Source: Azospirillum fermentarium
GTDB taxonomy: Bacteria > Pseudomonadota > Alphaproteobacteria > Azospirillales > Azospirillaceae
DNA: 64,000 bases
Direction of reading: 5' to 3'
NCBI RefSeq assembly: GCF_025961205.1
Contig: NZ_JAOQNH010000003.1
Location: forward strand, 950,501-1,014,500
In this document: positions 45,463-54,104 of the stretch, in pieces
Position numbering within the stretch: position 1 is the first letter of the stretch
How the letters are laid out: every line of letters starts with the position of its first letter
Translations under genes and position numbers: made by a program
The notes under the pieces: model-generated
Told to the model about the DNA's origin: nothing
Seen by the model: the letters and a program-made list of their open reading frames with translations, nothing else
Database searches by the model: none

Positions 45463-45472
45463 TTCAAGTTCC

Positions 45473-46711
45473 TTAGCTGCTCAGAATTGTGACGACCAAA
45501 GCAGCCACGCTGTCCTTGACAAAACCGCCGCCGTTCTCCGCCAAGCCGACTTTGGCGCCCTGCACCTGGCGCGCTCCGGCCCGGCCTTGGAGTTGCTCGG
45601 TCAGTTCCACGATCTGGGCGATTCCGGTCGCGCCGATGGGATGGCCCTTGCGCAGCAGGCCGCCGGAGGTGTTGACGGGAATGCGGCCGCCCAGGCGCGT
45701 CTCGCCGGACTCCACGAGGCGTCCCCCCTCTCCCTTCGCGCAAAGCCCGAGGTACTCGGTGTGGATGATCTCGGACGGTGCGGACGCGTCATGCAGTTCC
45801 ACACACCCGAGATCCCCCGGGCCGACACCGGCCTCCTCGTACGCCATGGCGATGGTGGTTTCGAAGACGGTCGCCTCGTCCTCGCCCGGCGCGAAGTTCC
45901 AGCCGGTCTGAAAGGCCGAAGACCGGATGCGCACCGGCCGCTGCAGGCCCAGTTCCCGCGCCTTGCGTTCGCTGACCAACACAACCGCCGCCGCGCCGTC
46001 ACCGATCGGGGAGCACATGGGCAAGGTCAGCGGCCAAGCGATCTCCCGTGCCGCCAGGACCTGCTCCACCGTCAGGACATCGCTGAACTGGGCGCGCTCG
46101 TTCAGGCTGCCATGATAGGAGTTCTTGGCCGAGACGGCGGCGAACTGCTCGCGCGTCGTGCCATATTTCTGCATGTGCTCGACCGCCATGGTCGCGTAGA
46201 TGTCCATGAACAGAGACCGGTTGGCGCCGGCCCCATCGATGTCCGGCGACAGCCCCACCGCCCGCATCTTCGTGTCGATGGAGGCGACCAGTTCGCCCAT
46301 CCGCTCGATGTCGGTCGCGCCGCTGAAGACGGCGAAGCTTTTGCTCTTGTCCGCGTGCACCAGCTTCTCGTAGCCGCAGGCGAGCACCACGTCGTAGGCG
46401 CCGAGCGTGACCATGGTCGCCGCTTGGTTGAGCGCCGTCGAAGCGGTGGCGCAGGCGTTCTCGACGTTGACGACCGGAATTCGGCCGATTCCCACTTCGC
46501 GCAGAACGATCTCGCCGGGAACACACACCTGGCCGGTGATGACGCCCGCCGCGGCGTTGCCCATGTAGGCCGCCTGGATGTCCGAGGCATCGACGCCGGC
46601 GTCCCTGATCGCCGCGAGCATGGCCTTCGACGCCAGTGATCGCAATGAAAGGTTGAGGTGACGGCCGAATGGCGTCATGCCGACGCCCGCGATGAAGGCG
46701 TTTTGTTTCAT
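45473..46711 (-). CDS. Thiolase family protein (SCP2-thiolase-like)
   Basis: 412 residues. The nucleophile Cys is C87 in VENACATASTALNQAA. The HxxxGGxx region is ELHDASAPSEIIHTE, and the second His is in RKGHPIGATGIAQIVEL. In place of the CxGG motif of classic thiolases it has AENGGGFVKD, a change common in SCP2-type and steroid-related thiolases, so it may be a retro-aldolase or a cleavage enzyme rather than a normal acetyl-CoA acetyltransferase. It lies between the dehydrogenase and the ligase genes. Confidence 0.88.
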   Translation of the reverse strand: MKQNAFIAGVGMTPFGRHLNLSLRSLASKAMLAAIRDAGVDASDIQAAYMGNAAAGVITGQVCVPGEIVLREVGIGRIPVVNVENACATASTALNQAATMVTLGAYDVVLACGYEKLVHADKSKSFAVFSGATDIERMGELVASIDTKMRAVGLSPDIDGAGANRSLFMDIYATMAVEHMQKYGTTREQFAAVSAKNSYHGSLNERAQFSDVLTVEQVLAAREIAWPLTLPMCSPIGDGAAAVVLVSERKARELGLQRPVRIRSSAFQTGWNFAPGEDEATVFETTIAMAYEEAGVGPGDLGCVELHDASAPSEIIHTEYLGLCAKGEGGRLVESGETRLGGRIPVNTSGGLLRKGHPIGATGIAQIVELTEQLQGRAGARQVQGAKVGLAENGGGFVKDSVAALVVTILSS

Positions 46712-46770
46712 GGAAGCCTCTAAAGGCCCGCGTCCGCGGAATCTGCGGTGTAGGCAGGGAATGGAAAATT

Positions 46771-46804
46771 CTCCTCCCCCGGTCGGAAGACTACGGGGGA
46801 GGAG
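46771..46804 (-). terminator. Strong hairpin between acyl-CoA dehydrogenase and thiolase genes
   Basis: CTCCTCCCCCG (46771-46781) and CGGGGGAGGAG (46794-46804) form a perfect 11-bp stem. On the minus strand AATTTTCC follows at once. It lies 29 bases after the dehydrogenase stop, inside the operon, so it could be a full or partial terminator that lowers expression of the later genes. Confidence 0.65.
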
Positions 46805-46832
46805 GCGAGTGAGACGCGGGGGGAAGGAAACG

Positions 46833-48137
46833 TTACCACGCGTCCGGATGGATGAGATTGAAGCCGCCCTTCAGGGCAAGGAGCTCATTGCACCCGTCTT
46901 CGATCAGCGACGCCCGTGCGTCACGGAAGATCTTCTCGATGGGGTATTCACGGGCGAGGCCGTTGCCCCCGAAGATCTGGATGGCATCGCTGGCGACCTC
47001 GAACGCCGTCTGGGTACCGGTGATCTTGCAGGTCATCGCCGCGTGCAGAGCGGGCACCGGCGCGCAGGCGTTGAACAGTGACACCCGCTGCACCAGAGCC
47101 CGCGATGCCTCGATCTTGCGGTACATATGGAACAGACGATACGCGACGTTCTGATGGCGGACGATGGGAACGCCGCCCTGCTTGCGCTCATGGGCGTACG
47201 CATGCGCCAATTCGAAGGCGGCCCGCGCCACGCCGGTGAACACCGCCCCCATCTGGCAATTCGCCTCGCAATGGATGGCATGCACCGCGCGCTGGAAATC
47301 GTCGGGGCCGGCAACGACGTAGCTGAGCGGCAGGGTGACGTTGTCGAAGAAGATCTCGCCTTGCGGAAGCGGACGCTGGCCGATCTTGTCCAGCACCTTG
47401 CCGCGGGAGACGCCCGGCGCCTCCATCGGAACCAGGATCGTGCAGCCGCGCTTCGGGTCGGGGCCGTTGCCGCTGTCGGCCGCACAGTAAAGAACGCACA
47501 CCTCGGCGATCGGGCCGTTCGAAACCCAGGCCGCCTTCTGCCCGTTGATGACCACCTCGTCTCCCTTGATGGTCGCGATGCAGTTCGGACGGCCATAGAC
47601 GCCCTGGGCGTGGAAAGCCTGACCGCTGACGTCGAGGCTGTCGCTGCCGTGATCGGGTTCCGTGATCGCCCAGCAGCCGATCGACTCCGGAGGGAACCGC
47701 TCGATGAGGAAGCTGTTGCCGGACAGGAGCGCCATCATCGATGGCAGCTGGCACGCACCGATGGTGATCGACAGCCCGGCGTCTCCCCAGCCGAACTCCT
47801 CCATGATGATCGGCAGAAGGCGGCCGCGCTCTTCGTTGCTGAGTGCGCCCAACGAGTGAGGATTGAGGCCCAGCTTGAGATATTCCTTGCGGAAATCCCA
47901 ATAGGGGGAGTCCTTTGCGATCCCCTGCTCCGGCGTCATCCGGTCCAGCGCGATTCCCACCGGCCGCATCACCTTCTCGGCAAAGGTGCGCACGCTGCGC
48001 TGCATCTCGCGCTCGGTTTCGCTCAGCACTGGTTCAGCGCCGGTCACACCCAACTTAACATGGGGCTTGGCCGGCCACGTGGCCATCGGTGAGCCGGGGT
48101 CCAGGGACAAGGATGCGCCAACGACCGTGCCGGGCAT
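46833..48137 (-). CDS. Acyl-CoA dehydrogenase
   Basis: 434 residues from ATG 48137, chosen because AAGGAGGAAAG lies just upstream; the longer frame from 48236 has no such site. The protein has SIGCWAITEPDHGSDSLD (FAD and substrate region), the middle beta domain (GDEVVINGQKAAWVSNGPIA), and the C-terminal helical domain with QIFGGNGLAREYPIEKIFRD. It oxidises an acyl-CoA to the enoyl form and passes electrons to EtfAB, encoded at the end of the same run. It is the first gene of the minus-strand run and is divergent from an SDR gene. Confidence 0.93.
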   Translation of the reverse strand: MPGTVVGASLSLDPGSPMATWPAKPHVKLGVTGAEPVLSETEREMQRSVRTFAEKVMRPVGIALDRMTPEQGIAKDSPYWDFRKEYLKLGLNPHSLGALSNEERGRLLPIIMEEFGWGDAGLSITIGACQLPSMMALLSGNSFLIERFPPESIGCWAITEPDHGSDSLDVSGQAFHAQGVYGRPNCIATIKGDEVVINGQKAAWVSNGPIAEVCVLYCAADSGNGPDPKRGCTILVPMEAPGVSRGKVLDKIGQRPLPQGEIFFDNVTLPLSYVVAGPDDFQRAVHAIHCEANCQMGAVFTGVARAAFELAHAYAHERKQGGVPIVRHQNVAYRLFHMYRKIEASRALVQRVSLFNACAPVPALHAAMTCKITGTQTAFEVASDAIQIFGGNGLAREYPIEKIFRDARASLIEDGCNELLALKGGFNLIHPDAW

Positions 48138-48481
48138 GTCTTTCCTCCTTGAATTGCTGCTCGCAGGATCGCTCCAAGGCGACAGCATTTTTGTTTTCGC
48201 GTGTTTATTGTGTGTCAGACTGACTGTTACCGTCACAATCCCGGAAAACCGTGAGACCGCCCAGGACCACCGGCGCCGGGATTCCCAGAGCGAATTGGCT
48301 CTATTGACGGTTACGCAGCAACACGTTGAAAATTCAGGAATCTACAAAGGCGCGCATGACGCGCAGGGACGGCAATCTGGTTTAGGCCGACCGGACCCCG
48401 GATATCCGTGATGGTCAAGCACCTACCCTTCGGATCAGCCTTGGAGCTCAAGTGCTGTCGGATTTACTCGGGAAGCGATTC
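48138..48481. promoter_or_regulatory. Divergent control region between catabolic operon and SDR gene
   Basis: 344 bases without a gene, between two start codons that point outwards, so both promoters should lie here. TGTTACCGTCA (about 48226) and TGACGGTTAC (about 48304) are imperfect inverted matches some 78 bases apart and could be a regulator site; this is weak. The middle (48185-48235) is richer in T and A than the surroundings. Confidence 0.4.
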
Positions 48482-49258
48482 ATGGAACTGGAAGGTAAGG
48501 TTGCCATCGTCACGGGCGCTACCGGCACGTTGGGACGTGGCATCTGTTCGGCGCTGGCTCGGCGCGGCATGCGTCTCATCATTGCCGATCTTGATCAGGA
48601 GCGCTGTGATGATTTCGCCGCCGAAATTGCGGCATCCGGTCCTGGCTCGCTGGGGGTCCGCATCGACGTGACGTCCGCCGCCTCCTGTACGGCAATGGTC
48701 CGGCGCTGCATCGAAGTCTTCGGACAAATCGATGCGCTGATCAACAACGCCGGGGTCATCGAAGTGGCGCCGATGACGGAGTTGAGCGAGACAAGCTGGG
48801 ATCGCGTGATCGACGTCAACCTCAAAGGCACCTTCCTCTGCACGCAGGCGGTCGTCCCGCATATGATCGCGCGCAAGACCGGCCGGATCGTGAACGTCGC
48901 CTCGGTGGCCGCCAAGAGGCCGGCCCCCCTGCAAACCGCCTATGCCGCATCGAAGCACGGCATCGTCGGCCTCAGCCAAGTATGGTGCCAGGAACTGGCT
49001 CCTCATGACATTACCGTGAACACCCTTTGTCCCGGCTTCATCGACTCCCCGATGTGGCACGATCATCTCGGCCCGGCCCTGGCGAAGACGACCGGCGCCG
49101 ATCCCGCCGACATGGCGACAACACTTGCGCGCACACTCATGCCATTGGGCCGCCCGCAGACACCGCGCGACATGGGCGAGGCCGTCGCTTATCTGTGCAC
49201 CGCCGACAACGTGACCGGCCAGACACTGACGGTCGATGGCGGCCTCACCATGTACTGA
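48482..49258 (+). CDS. Short-chain dehydrogenase/reductase (SDR)
   Basis: 258 residues from ATG 48482. Classical SDR motifs: VAIVTGATGTLGRGICSAL (TGxxxGxG), INNAGV (NNAG), S in VNVASVAAKRP, and YAASKHG (YxxxK). The end GQTLTVDGGLTMY is usual. It probably oxidises a hydroxyacyl intermediate or reduces a keto group using NAD(P)(H). It is transcribed away from the acyl-CoA dehydrogenase and may supply the step between enoyl hydration and thiolysis. No separate enoyl-CoA hydratase gene is seen here. Confidence 0.92.
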   Translation: MELEGKVAIVTGATGTLGRGICSALARRGMRLIIADLDQERCDDFAAEIAASGPGSLGVRIDVTSAASCTAMVRRCIEVFGQIDALINNAGVIEVAPMTELSETSWDRVIDVNLKGTFLCTQAVVPHMIARKTGRIVNVASVAAKRPAPLQTAYAASKHGIVGLSQVWCQELAPHDITVNTLCPGFIDSPMWHDHLGPALAKTTGADPADMATTLARTLMPLGRPQTPRDMGEAVAYLCTADNVTGQTLTVDGGLTMY

Positions 49259-49272
49259 CGTCCTTTCGGGCG

Positions 49273-49303
49273 CCGCCCCGAGGAGAGCGGCGCATCGGGG
49301 CGG
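49273..49303. terminator. Hairpin between convergent SDR and LuxR-type genes
   Basis: CCGCCCCGA (49273-49281) pairs with TCGGGGCGG (49295-49303). It lies between the SDR stop (49258) and the regulator stop (49341). There is no T-tract; bidirectional termination is inferred. Confidence 0.45.
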
Positions 49304-49340
49304 ACGTCGGTCATTGGCCGGTCCCCTGCTTGACGGGTCT

Positions 49341-52037
49341 TCAATCGAGCAGCCCAAACTCCCTCAGCCTTGCGACGGCCTGGGTCCGGCTGTGAACGTC
49401 AAGCTTCTGGTTTATCTTTCTCAGATGTGTTTCCACCGTATTTTCCGATATGTACAGCAGGCGAGCGATTTCCTTGTTCGATTTGCCCGCGGCGATCAAC
49501 CGCATGATCTCCGTTTCCTTGGCCGTCAGCATGGCCGCGGTCCGCTTGCGCACGTCCGTATCGGCACGATAGCCGAGGGAGGCGCAGGCGGCGGCCACCT
49601 GCTCCAGGTGGGTAGGGCAGGTGTTTTTCGGCTGGCGGGCGAGGTCTTCCAGCACATTGGTGAGATACCACGGTTCATCGGCGACAACGCGCACCAGACC
49701 GGCCTTGGAGCATTCAGCCAACACCTTTTCCATCACCGTCACGGCCTGGGGTTGGTACCCGGCGGCGGCGAATGCCTGCGCCAGCAGGTTCCGCAATCTG
49801 AGCTGCCGCCATTTGCGTCCGCTGTCTCCCGCACATCTGGCCGCCAGCTCCAGTTCTGGAATGATGGATTCCGCTTTGCCGGTCACCAGCTTAAGCCGCA
49901 GCGCGGCGATCTGCGGATCATCAATTTCGTGCGGGAAAAGGCGAAACTCGCGAAGCGGTTCCCATATTTCCTTGCGCCCTCCGAGCTTCAGAAACCGTTC
50001 CGCGACGTCATGGCGCCCGGCCAGCAAAGCCAAGCGCGACTTTTCGATCCATGCCGCGGCCTTGAGGCGGGGAATTTCCCGGATATCGCCGATGTCGCCG
50101 AGTTCCGTCAGCAGCGCTTCCGCCTGTTCGCCGCGTCCGTCGAGAAAGGCCGTACGGGCGGCCGAGCGGTACCCCAGAATGATGGCATCCGGGTTGCCGA
50201 CATCGCGGACGAGAGGCAGATGCACGCGTGCCAAAGTGCCTGTCCTGACCGTCTCGTTCATTTCATAGAGAGCTTCCGCCAAATAGGCGCTGGCAACGGC
50301 CAGACCGGCGCCGGAAGCGTGGCGAAAAGCGGTTTCATAGCGTTCGAACGCATCCCTGAGATTACCCTGCACCAGTTCGATCACCCCTTCGAAGCATAGG
50401 GTGAAGGTGAAGGTCCATAGACCGAGCCGCATCTTCTGATAGGCCGCCTTGGCCGAACCCAGCAGTTGTTGCGCCTCGTCGAATTCGCCGGCGAGAATAT
50501 GCAGCCACGCCAGGATATTCTGGCTGGTGCCGAAAACAACCCCGTCGCCGGGTCCGATACGCCCGGCCACCCGTGAAATGACCGAGCGGGTCAATTCATG
50601 CTGTCCCGACCACTCGCACAGCAGCGCAAACTGCACGTCCACTTCGGGCGCTACCTCCTGGCCCACGGCCAGGGCGGCCTGTCGCAGGGTCGTGAGCGCC
50701 TCGCGTGCGTCATGGAAGCGGTGCAGCGCAATCATCGCGTAGGCGCGAGCGCGCAGGAGGGTCGGCCGGCGTCGGACCTCCTCGGCTGGAATCCGGTCGG
50801 TCCAGTTGGCAACGGTTTCCAACTGCGACGCCTGAACGAACTCCATCGCGCAGTCCGTCATCAGGTCCGCGGCGAGCGTCGGATCATCGGCCAGAAGCGC
50901 ATGACGGATCGCCTGCGCGTGGAGACCGGCAGCGGCGTGCCAGACCGCGGCACGCTGATGAAGGCGCAATATGGCCGCCGGATCCTGCTTCTTCAGTTCA
51001 GCACAGAGGAATTCACGGAAAAGCGCGTGAAAGCGGAACCATTCCGAACCGGTTCCAACCGGGCTCAGGAAGAGGTTGGCACGTGAAATCTCGTCCAGAA
51101 GACGGGCGCTGTCCGTTCGCTCCAACACGTCATCGCAGCATTGTGCGCTCAGTTCCTCCAGGATGCTGGAGTGCAGCAGGAACCGGCGAAGGTCACCGGG
51201 CTGGCGCGTCAGAACCGTTTCCGCAAGATAGGTGGCGATATCGTCGGATACCCCCGACAGGGATTCCAGCCAATCGGCGCGGCTTTCCTGCCCAGGCAGC
51301 GCCAGCGTCGCCAACCGCAAGCCGGCCGGCCAGCCTTCGGTGCGATCGCGCAACAGCGACGTCTGATCTCCGGACAGCACCAGCGTCCCATGGTTGGCCA
51401 TGAAGGCGGAGGTTTCCTCCAGATCGAAGCGCAACCGCTCGGCATCGATGCGGATGGCGCGCCCTTGCAGGATCAGTTCGGTGAATGGCAGCATCCGCAT
51501 CGTACGGGAACCGAAAACGATGCGCTGCCCAGCCGTCAGTGACGCGGCGAGGTCACTGATGAACTGCAGTGCTTCTTGCGAATGCAAGCTTTCGAACTCG
51601 TCGATGAAGACGGTGAAGGGGAGTGGCGACCGGGCGATCGCATCGGCGAGCGACAACGCGACTCCCTGCAGGGCTGAAAATGCCAGGGGAGCCCCCGGTG
51701 GCGGCCACTCGGCGATACCGTCCAGCGGAATGACCTTGGCGAATGCCGCGTGGACGTAGCTCAGAAGGCGCCCAAAGTCGTTGTCCCTTTCATCCAAGGT
51801 CAACCAAGCCACCGGCGTTTCGGTCCTGCCCACGGCGTCGAAGGTCTGCCTCATGACGGTAGATTTTCCGAAGCCCGGTGGAGCCACCAGCGCAACTACA
51901 TTTGCGGAAGACAACAAAATATCCTTGGTAACCCTTTCTCTAGGAACGCTATCGGCAGATGGTGTTATCGGCGTAGTCTTGATAATGTCCATAGGCATCA
52001 TCGAGGTGATGCCATACTCCTTGCTGGCGTTTCCCAT
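49341..52037 (-). CDS. LAL/MalT-type LuxR-family transcriptional regulator
   Basis: 898 residues, the size of MalT. The N-terminal STAND ATPase has VALVAPPGFGKSTVMRQTFD (Walker A, ~50), PFTVFIDEFESLHSQEAL and IVFGSRTMRMLPF. A long TPR-like middle follows. The C-terminal LuxR HTH is LTAKETEIMRLIAAGKSNKE, IARLLYISENTVETHLRKIN. LAL regulators are activated by a small molecule and ATP. Divergent to the second SDR gene and inside the catabolic block, it is the best candidate for its activator. GAGGGAAGAC precedes ATG 52037. Confidence 0.92.
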   Translation of the reverse strand: MGNASKEYGITSMMPMDIIKTTPITPSADSVPRERVTKDILLSSANVVALVAPPGFGKSTVMRQTFDAVGRTETPVAWLTLDERDNDFGRLLSYVHAAFAKVIPLDGIAEWPPPGAPLAFSALQGVALSLADAIARSPLPFTVFIDEFESLHSQEALQFISDLAASLTAGQRIVFGSRTMRMLPFTELILQGRAIRIDAERLRFDLEETSAFMANHGTLVLSGDQTSLLRDRTEGWPAGLRLATLALPGQESRADWLESLSGVSDDIATYLAETVLTRQPGDLRRFLLHSSILEELSAQCCDDVLERTDSARLLDEISRANLFLSPVGTGSEWFRFHALFREFLCAELKKQDPAAILRLHQRAAVWHAAAGLHAQAIRHALLADDPTLAADLMTDCAMEFVQASQLETVANWTDRIPAEEVRRRPTLLRARAYAMIALHRFHDAREALTTLRQAALAVGQEVAPEVDVQFALLCEWSGQHELTRSVISRVAGRIGPGDGVVFGTSQNILAWLHILAGEFDEAQQLLGSAKAAYQKMRLGLWTFTFTLCFEGVIELVQGNLRDAFERYETAFRHASGAGLAVASAYLAEALYEMNETVRTGTLARVHLPLVRDVGNPDAIILGYRSAARTAFLDGRGEQAEALLTELGDIGDIREIPRLKAAAWIEKSRLALLAGRHDVAERFLKLGGRKEIWEPLREFRLFPHEIDDPQIAALRLKLVTGKAESIIPELELAARCAGDSGRKWRQLRLRNLLAQAFAAAGYQPQAVTVMEKVLAECSKAGLVRVVADEPWYLTNVLEDLARQPKNTCPTHLEQVAAACASLGYRADTDVRKRTAAMLTAKETEIMRLIAAGKSNKEIARLLYISENTVETHLRKINQKLDVHSRTQAVARLREFGLLD

Positions 52038-52242
52038 GTCTTCCCTCTAGCATCATTCTTGCCCGACGGGCCGTGCTTTATCGATACTGTATCAAAGAAT
52101 TTGACCGATGCCATCGGCAGCACTGTCATCACGGGAATCCAGTATTGCCAATTCACCGCCGGTTGCCGAGCTTTCCGCCGGCCGTGACGCCGCGAATGGT
52201 GCCGCGCCGAACATACGGAAATTGCAGGGACGGAGTGGGACG

Positions 52243-52995
52243 ATGGGAGGTCGACTTGACGGTAAAGTGGCGCTGGTGACCGGTGGTGGTACAGGAATCG
52301 GTGCGGCGATCTGTATCCGACTGGCGGGGGAAGGTTCTACCGTGGCCATTCTGGACATTGATTTCGGACAAGCGAGCCAGTTGGCAGATGCCATCCGAAT
52401 CAAGGGCGGCAAGGCGCAGGCGTTTCAGGCGGACGTCACGGACGCCGCCCAGACGGACGCTGCGGTTGCCGCCTGCGTGGAGGCTTTCGGCGGGCTCGAC
52501 ATTGCGGTCAACAACGCAGCGGTGAACGTGGAGCACGCTCCCATCGCCGAATTTCCTCCGGAGGGCTGGCGCCGGGTCATCGACGTCAACCTGACCGGCG
52601 TCTTCCACTGCATGCGCAGTGAGATTCCGCACTTGGTCGCTCGAGGTGGCGGCTCAATCGTCAATGTCTCATCCATCATGGGAACATTGGCGATGCCAAC
52701 CATCTCGGCCTATGTGGCGGCCAAACACGGAGTGGTTGGTCTGACCAAAGCCGGAGCCCTTGAATACGGCCATAGCGGCGTACGAGTGAATGCCGTCGGC
52801 CCGAGTTTCATCAAGACGGCTCTGACCAGGGGCCTGTCCGACGACCAATGGGCAGCGATTGCCGCCGGTCACGCTTTGGGTCGCTGTGCCGAACCGGACG
52901 ACATCGCGGCCGTAGTCGTGTTCCTGGCCTCGCTCGACGCCCAATTCATGACCGGCCAGCTTTATCTGATAGACGGCGGTTATTCCATTGCCTGA
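52243..52995 (+). CDS. Short-chain dehydrogenase/reductase (SDR)
   Basis: 250 residues from ATG 52243, with GGAGTGGGA just upstream; the frame continues upstream to 52108 without homology. Motifs: VALVTGGGTGIGAAICIRLA, VNNAAVN, S in SSIMGTLAMPTISAY and YVAAKHG. The end GQLYLIDGGYSIA is normal. It is divergent from the LAL regulator gene, which may control it. The substrate is unknown. It is the last catabolic gene before the trb operon; its stop lies ~100 bases from the trbI stop. Confidence 0.92.
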   Translation: MGGRLDGKVALVTGGGTGIGAAICIRLAGEGSTVAILDIDFGQASQLADAIRIKGGKAQAFQADVTDAAQTDAAVAACVEAFGGLDIAVNNAAVNVEHAPIAEFPPEGWRRVIDVNLTGVFHCMRSEIPHLVARGGGSIVNVSSIMGTLAMPTISAYVAAKHGVVGLTKAGALEYGHSGVRVNAVGPSFIKTALTRGLSDDQWAAIAAGHALGRCAEPDDIAAVVVFLASLDAQFMTGQLYLIDGGYSIA

Positions 52996-53093
52996 TCTGG
53001 AGGGCCACGGCAATGCAGCAACGAACCAGACGGCCTTGTCGCCGGCCCGTGGAATGTCTATGGGATCCGTGGAATGTTTACGGAAACAGTTGC

Positions 53094-54104
53094 TCAGCGA
53101 GCCCGACCGAAGTCGTCGGCCTTCAGGCCGCCCCGCAACAGCAGCAGCACTGGCTCTCCGGCGTCGAGCGTGATGACGGGCGCCCGGTCGAGCAGGTCCT
53201 TGGCCGCCTTGTCGAGCGGACGGTCGATGCCGTGCCCGAGGATGCCGCCGATCAGGCTGCCGCCCCCGGTCAGCGCCGCCGCCGCGACATCCACCGCGGT
53301 GCTGGCGGCGATCAGCAGCCCGGTCTGGAGCCACGGCACCTGCACCGACCCGGCCAGCCCGGCCGCACCGGTGGCGTCCGCTCCGACCGCCGCCACGCGC
53401 ACCGTGTCGTTGCGCGGCCAGGGCCGGGTGATCACCGGGTTGGCCACCTCGATGCGCTTCTGCCCTTTGGTGACGCCGCTGCCGACGTCCAGCGTCACCA
53501 CCGAGCCGGCCGGCACCGCCAGGCAGGAGAAGCCGGCGTCCCAGACGTCCTGCGTCACCCGCGCGGTGACGATCCCGCCGCGCTCGGTCACCACCCGGTT
53601 CACCGTCAGCAGGGGGATCGGCGTGCCAGGCGGTACGAGGCAATCGGACCCGGCGGCGGCGAAGTCCGACGCCCCGGCCTGGGCAGCGGAGGCGACGGCC
53701 GTGCCCTCCTCCTTACGGCTCCAGCCGCCGACACCGGCCTCCATTGCCTTCTTGCGCAGGTCGTCCTCCTTCGGGGCCGCCTTGGCCTGCGGCCGGGGTG
53801 GCGGCGGGGCCAGCTCCCTCTTCTCGATGCGGGGAGCCGGCGGCGGGGCCGGCGCCGGCCGGGGTGCCATGTCCTCGTAGCTGGGCAGCCGCGGCTCCGG
53901 CTGCGTCGGACCGAGGGCGGCGGACAGTTTCGGCAGGCCCCCGGCCCCCTGGCTGCGCCCCAGCATGTAGGCGGCCAACCCGAGCCCGATCACGACGGCC
54001 GCCACCAGCAGGATGCGGACGACGTGCGGACCGGAAGTGATCACCCGGTGGCGGGCCAGCGGATCGGGCGGCAGCGGCGGCGGCGTGTCGTTGGTCGCGG
54101 TCAC
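53094..54104 (-). CDS. trbI: TrbI (VirB10-like) conjugal transfer protein
   Basis: 336 residues from GTG 54104, which overlaps the trbG stop (GTGA). A short cytoplasmic part with PPPLPPDP, one membrane helix (VRILLVAAVVIGLGLAAYML), a proline-rich linker (RPAPAPPPAPRIEKRELAPP) and the VirB10 beta-barrel domain (SDCLVPPGTPIPLLTVNRVV; GSVVTLDVGSGVTKGQKRIE; SLIGGILGHGIDRPLDKAAK) are in order. It spans the inner and outer membranes and gates the channel. It is the last gene of the operon; its 3' end is partly duplicated at 32.7 kb. Confidence 0.93.
   Translation of the reverse strand: MTATNDTPPPLPPDPLARHRVITSGPHVVRILLVAAVVIGLGLAAYMLGRSQGAGGLPKLSAALGPTQPEPRLPSYEDMAPRPAPAPPPAPRIEKRELAPPPPRPQAKAAPKEDDLRKKAMEAGVGGWSRKEEGTAVASAAQAGASDFAAAGSDCLVPPGTPIPLLTVNRVVTERGGIVTARVTQDVWDAGFSCLAVPAGSVVTLDVGSGVTKGQKRIEVANPVITRPWPRNDTVRVAAVGADATGAAGLAGSVQVPWLQTGLLIAASTAVDVAAAALTGGGSLIGGILGHGIDRPLDKAAKDLLDRAPVITLDAGEPVLLLLRGGLKADDFGRAR

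Noticed and set aside
46795-46805. GGGGAGGAGG, a match to the enteric MalT box, near a MalT-like regulator gene
   Set aside because: It is one arm of a terminator-like hairpin and lies inside the operon after the first gene, not in a promoter; the regulator's HTH need not share the MalT site.
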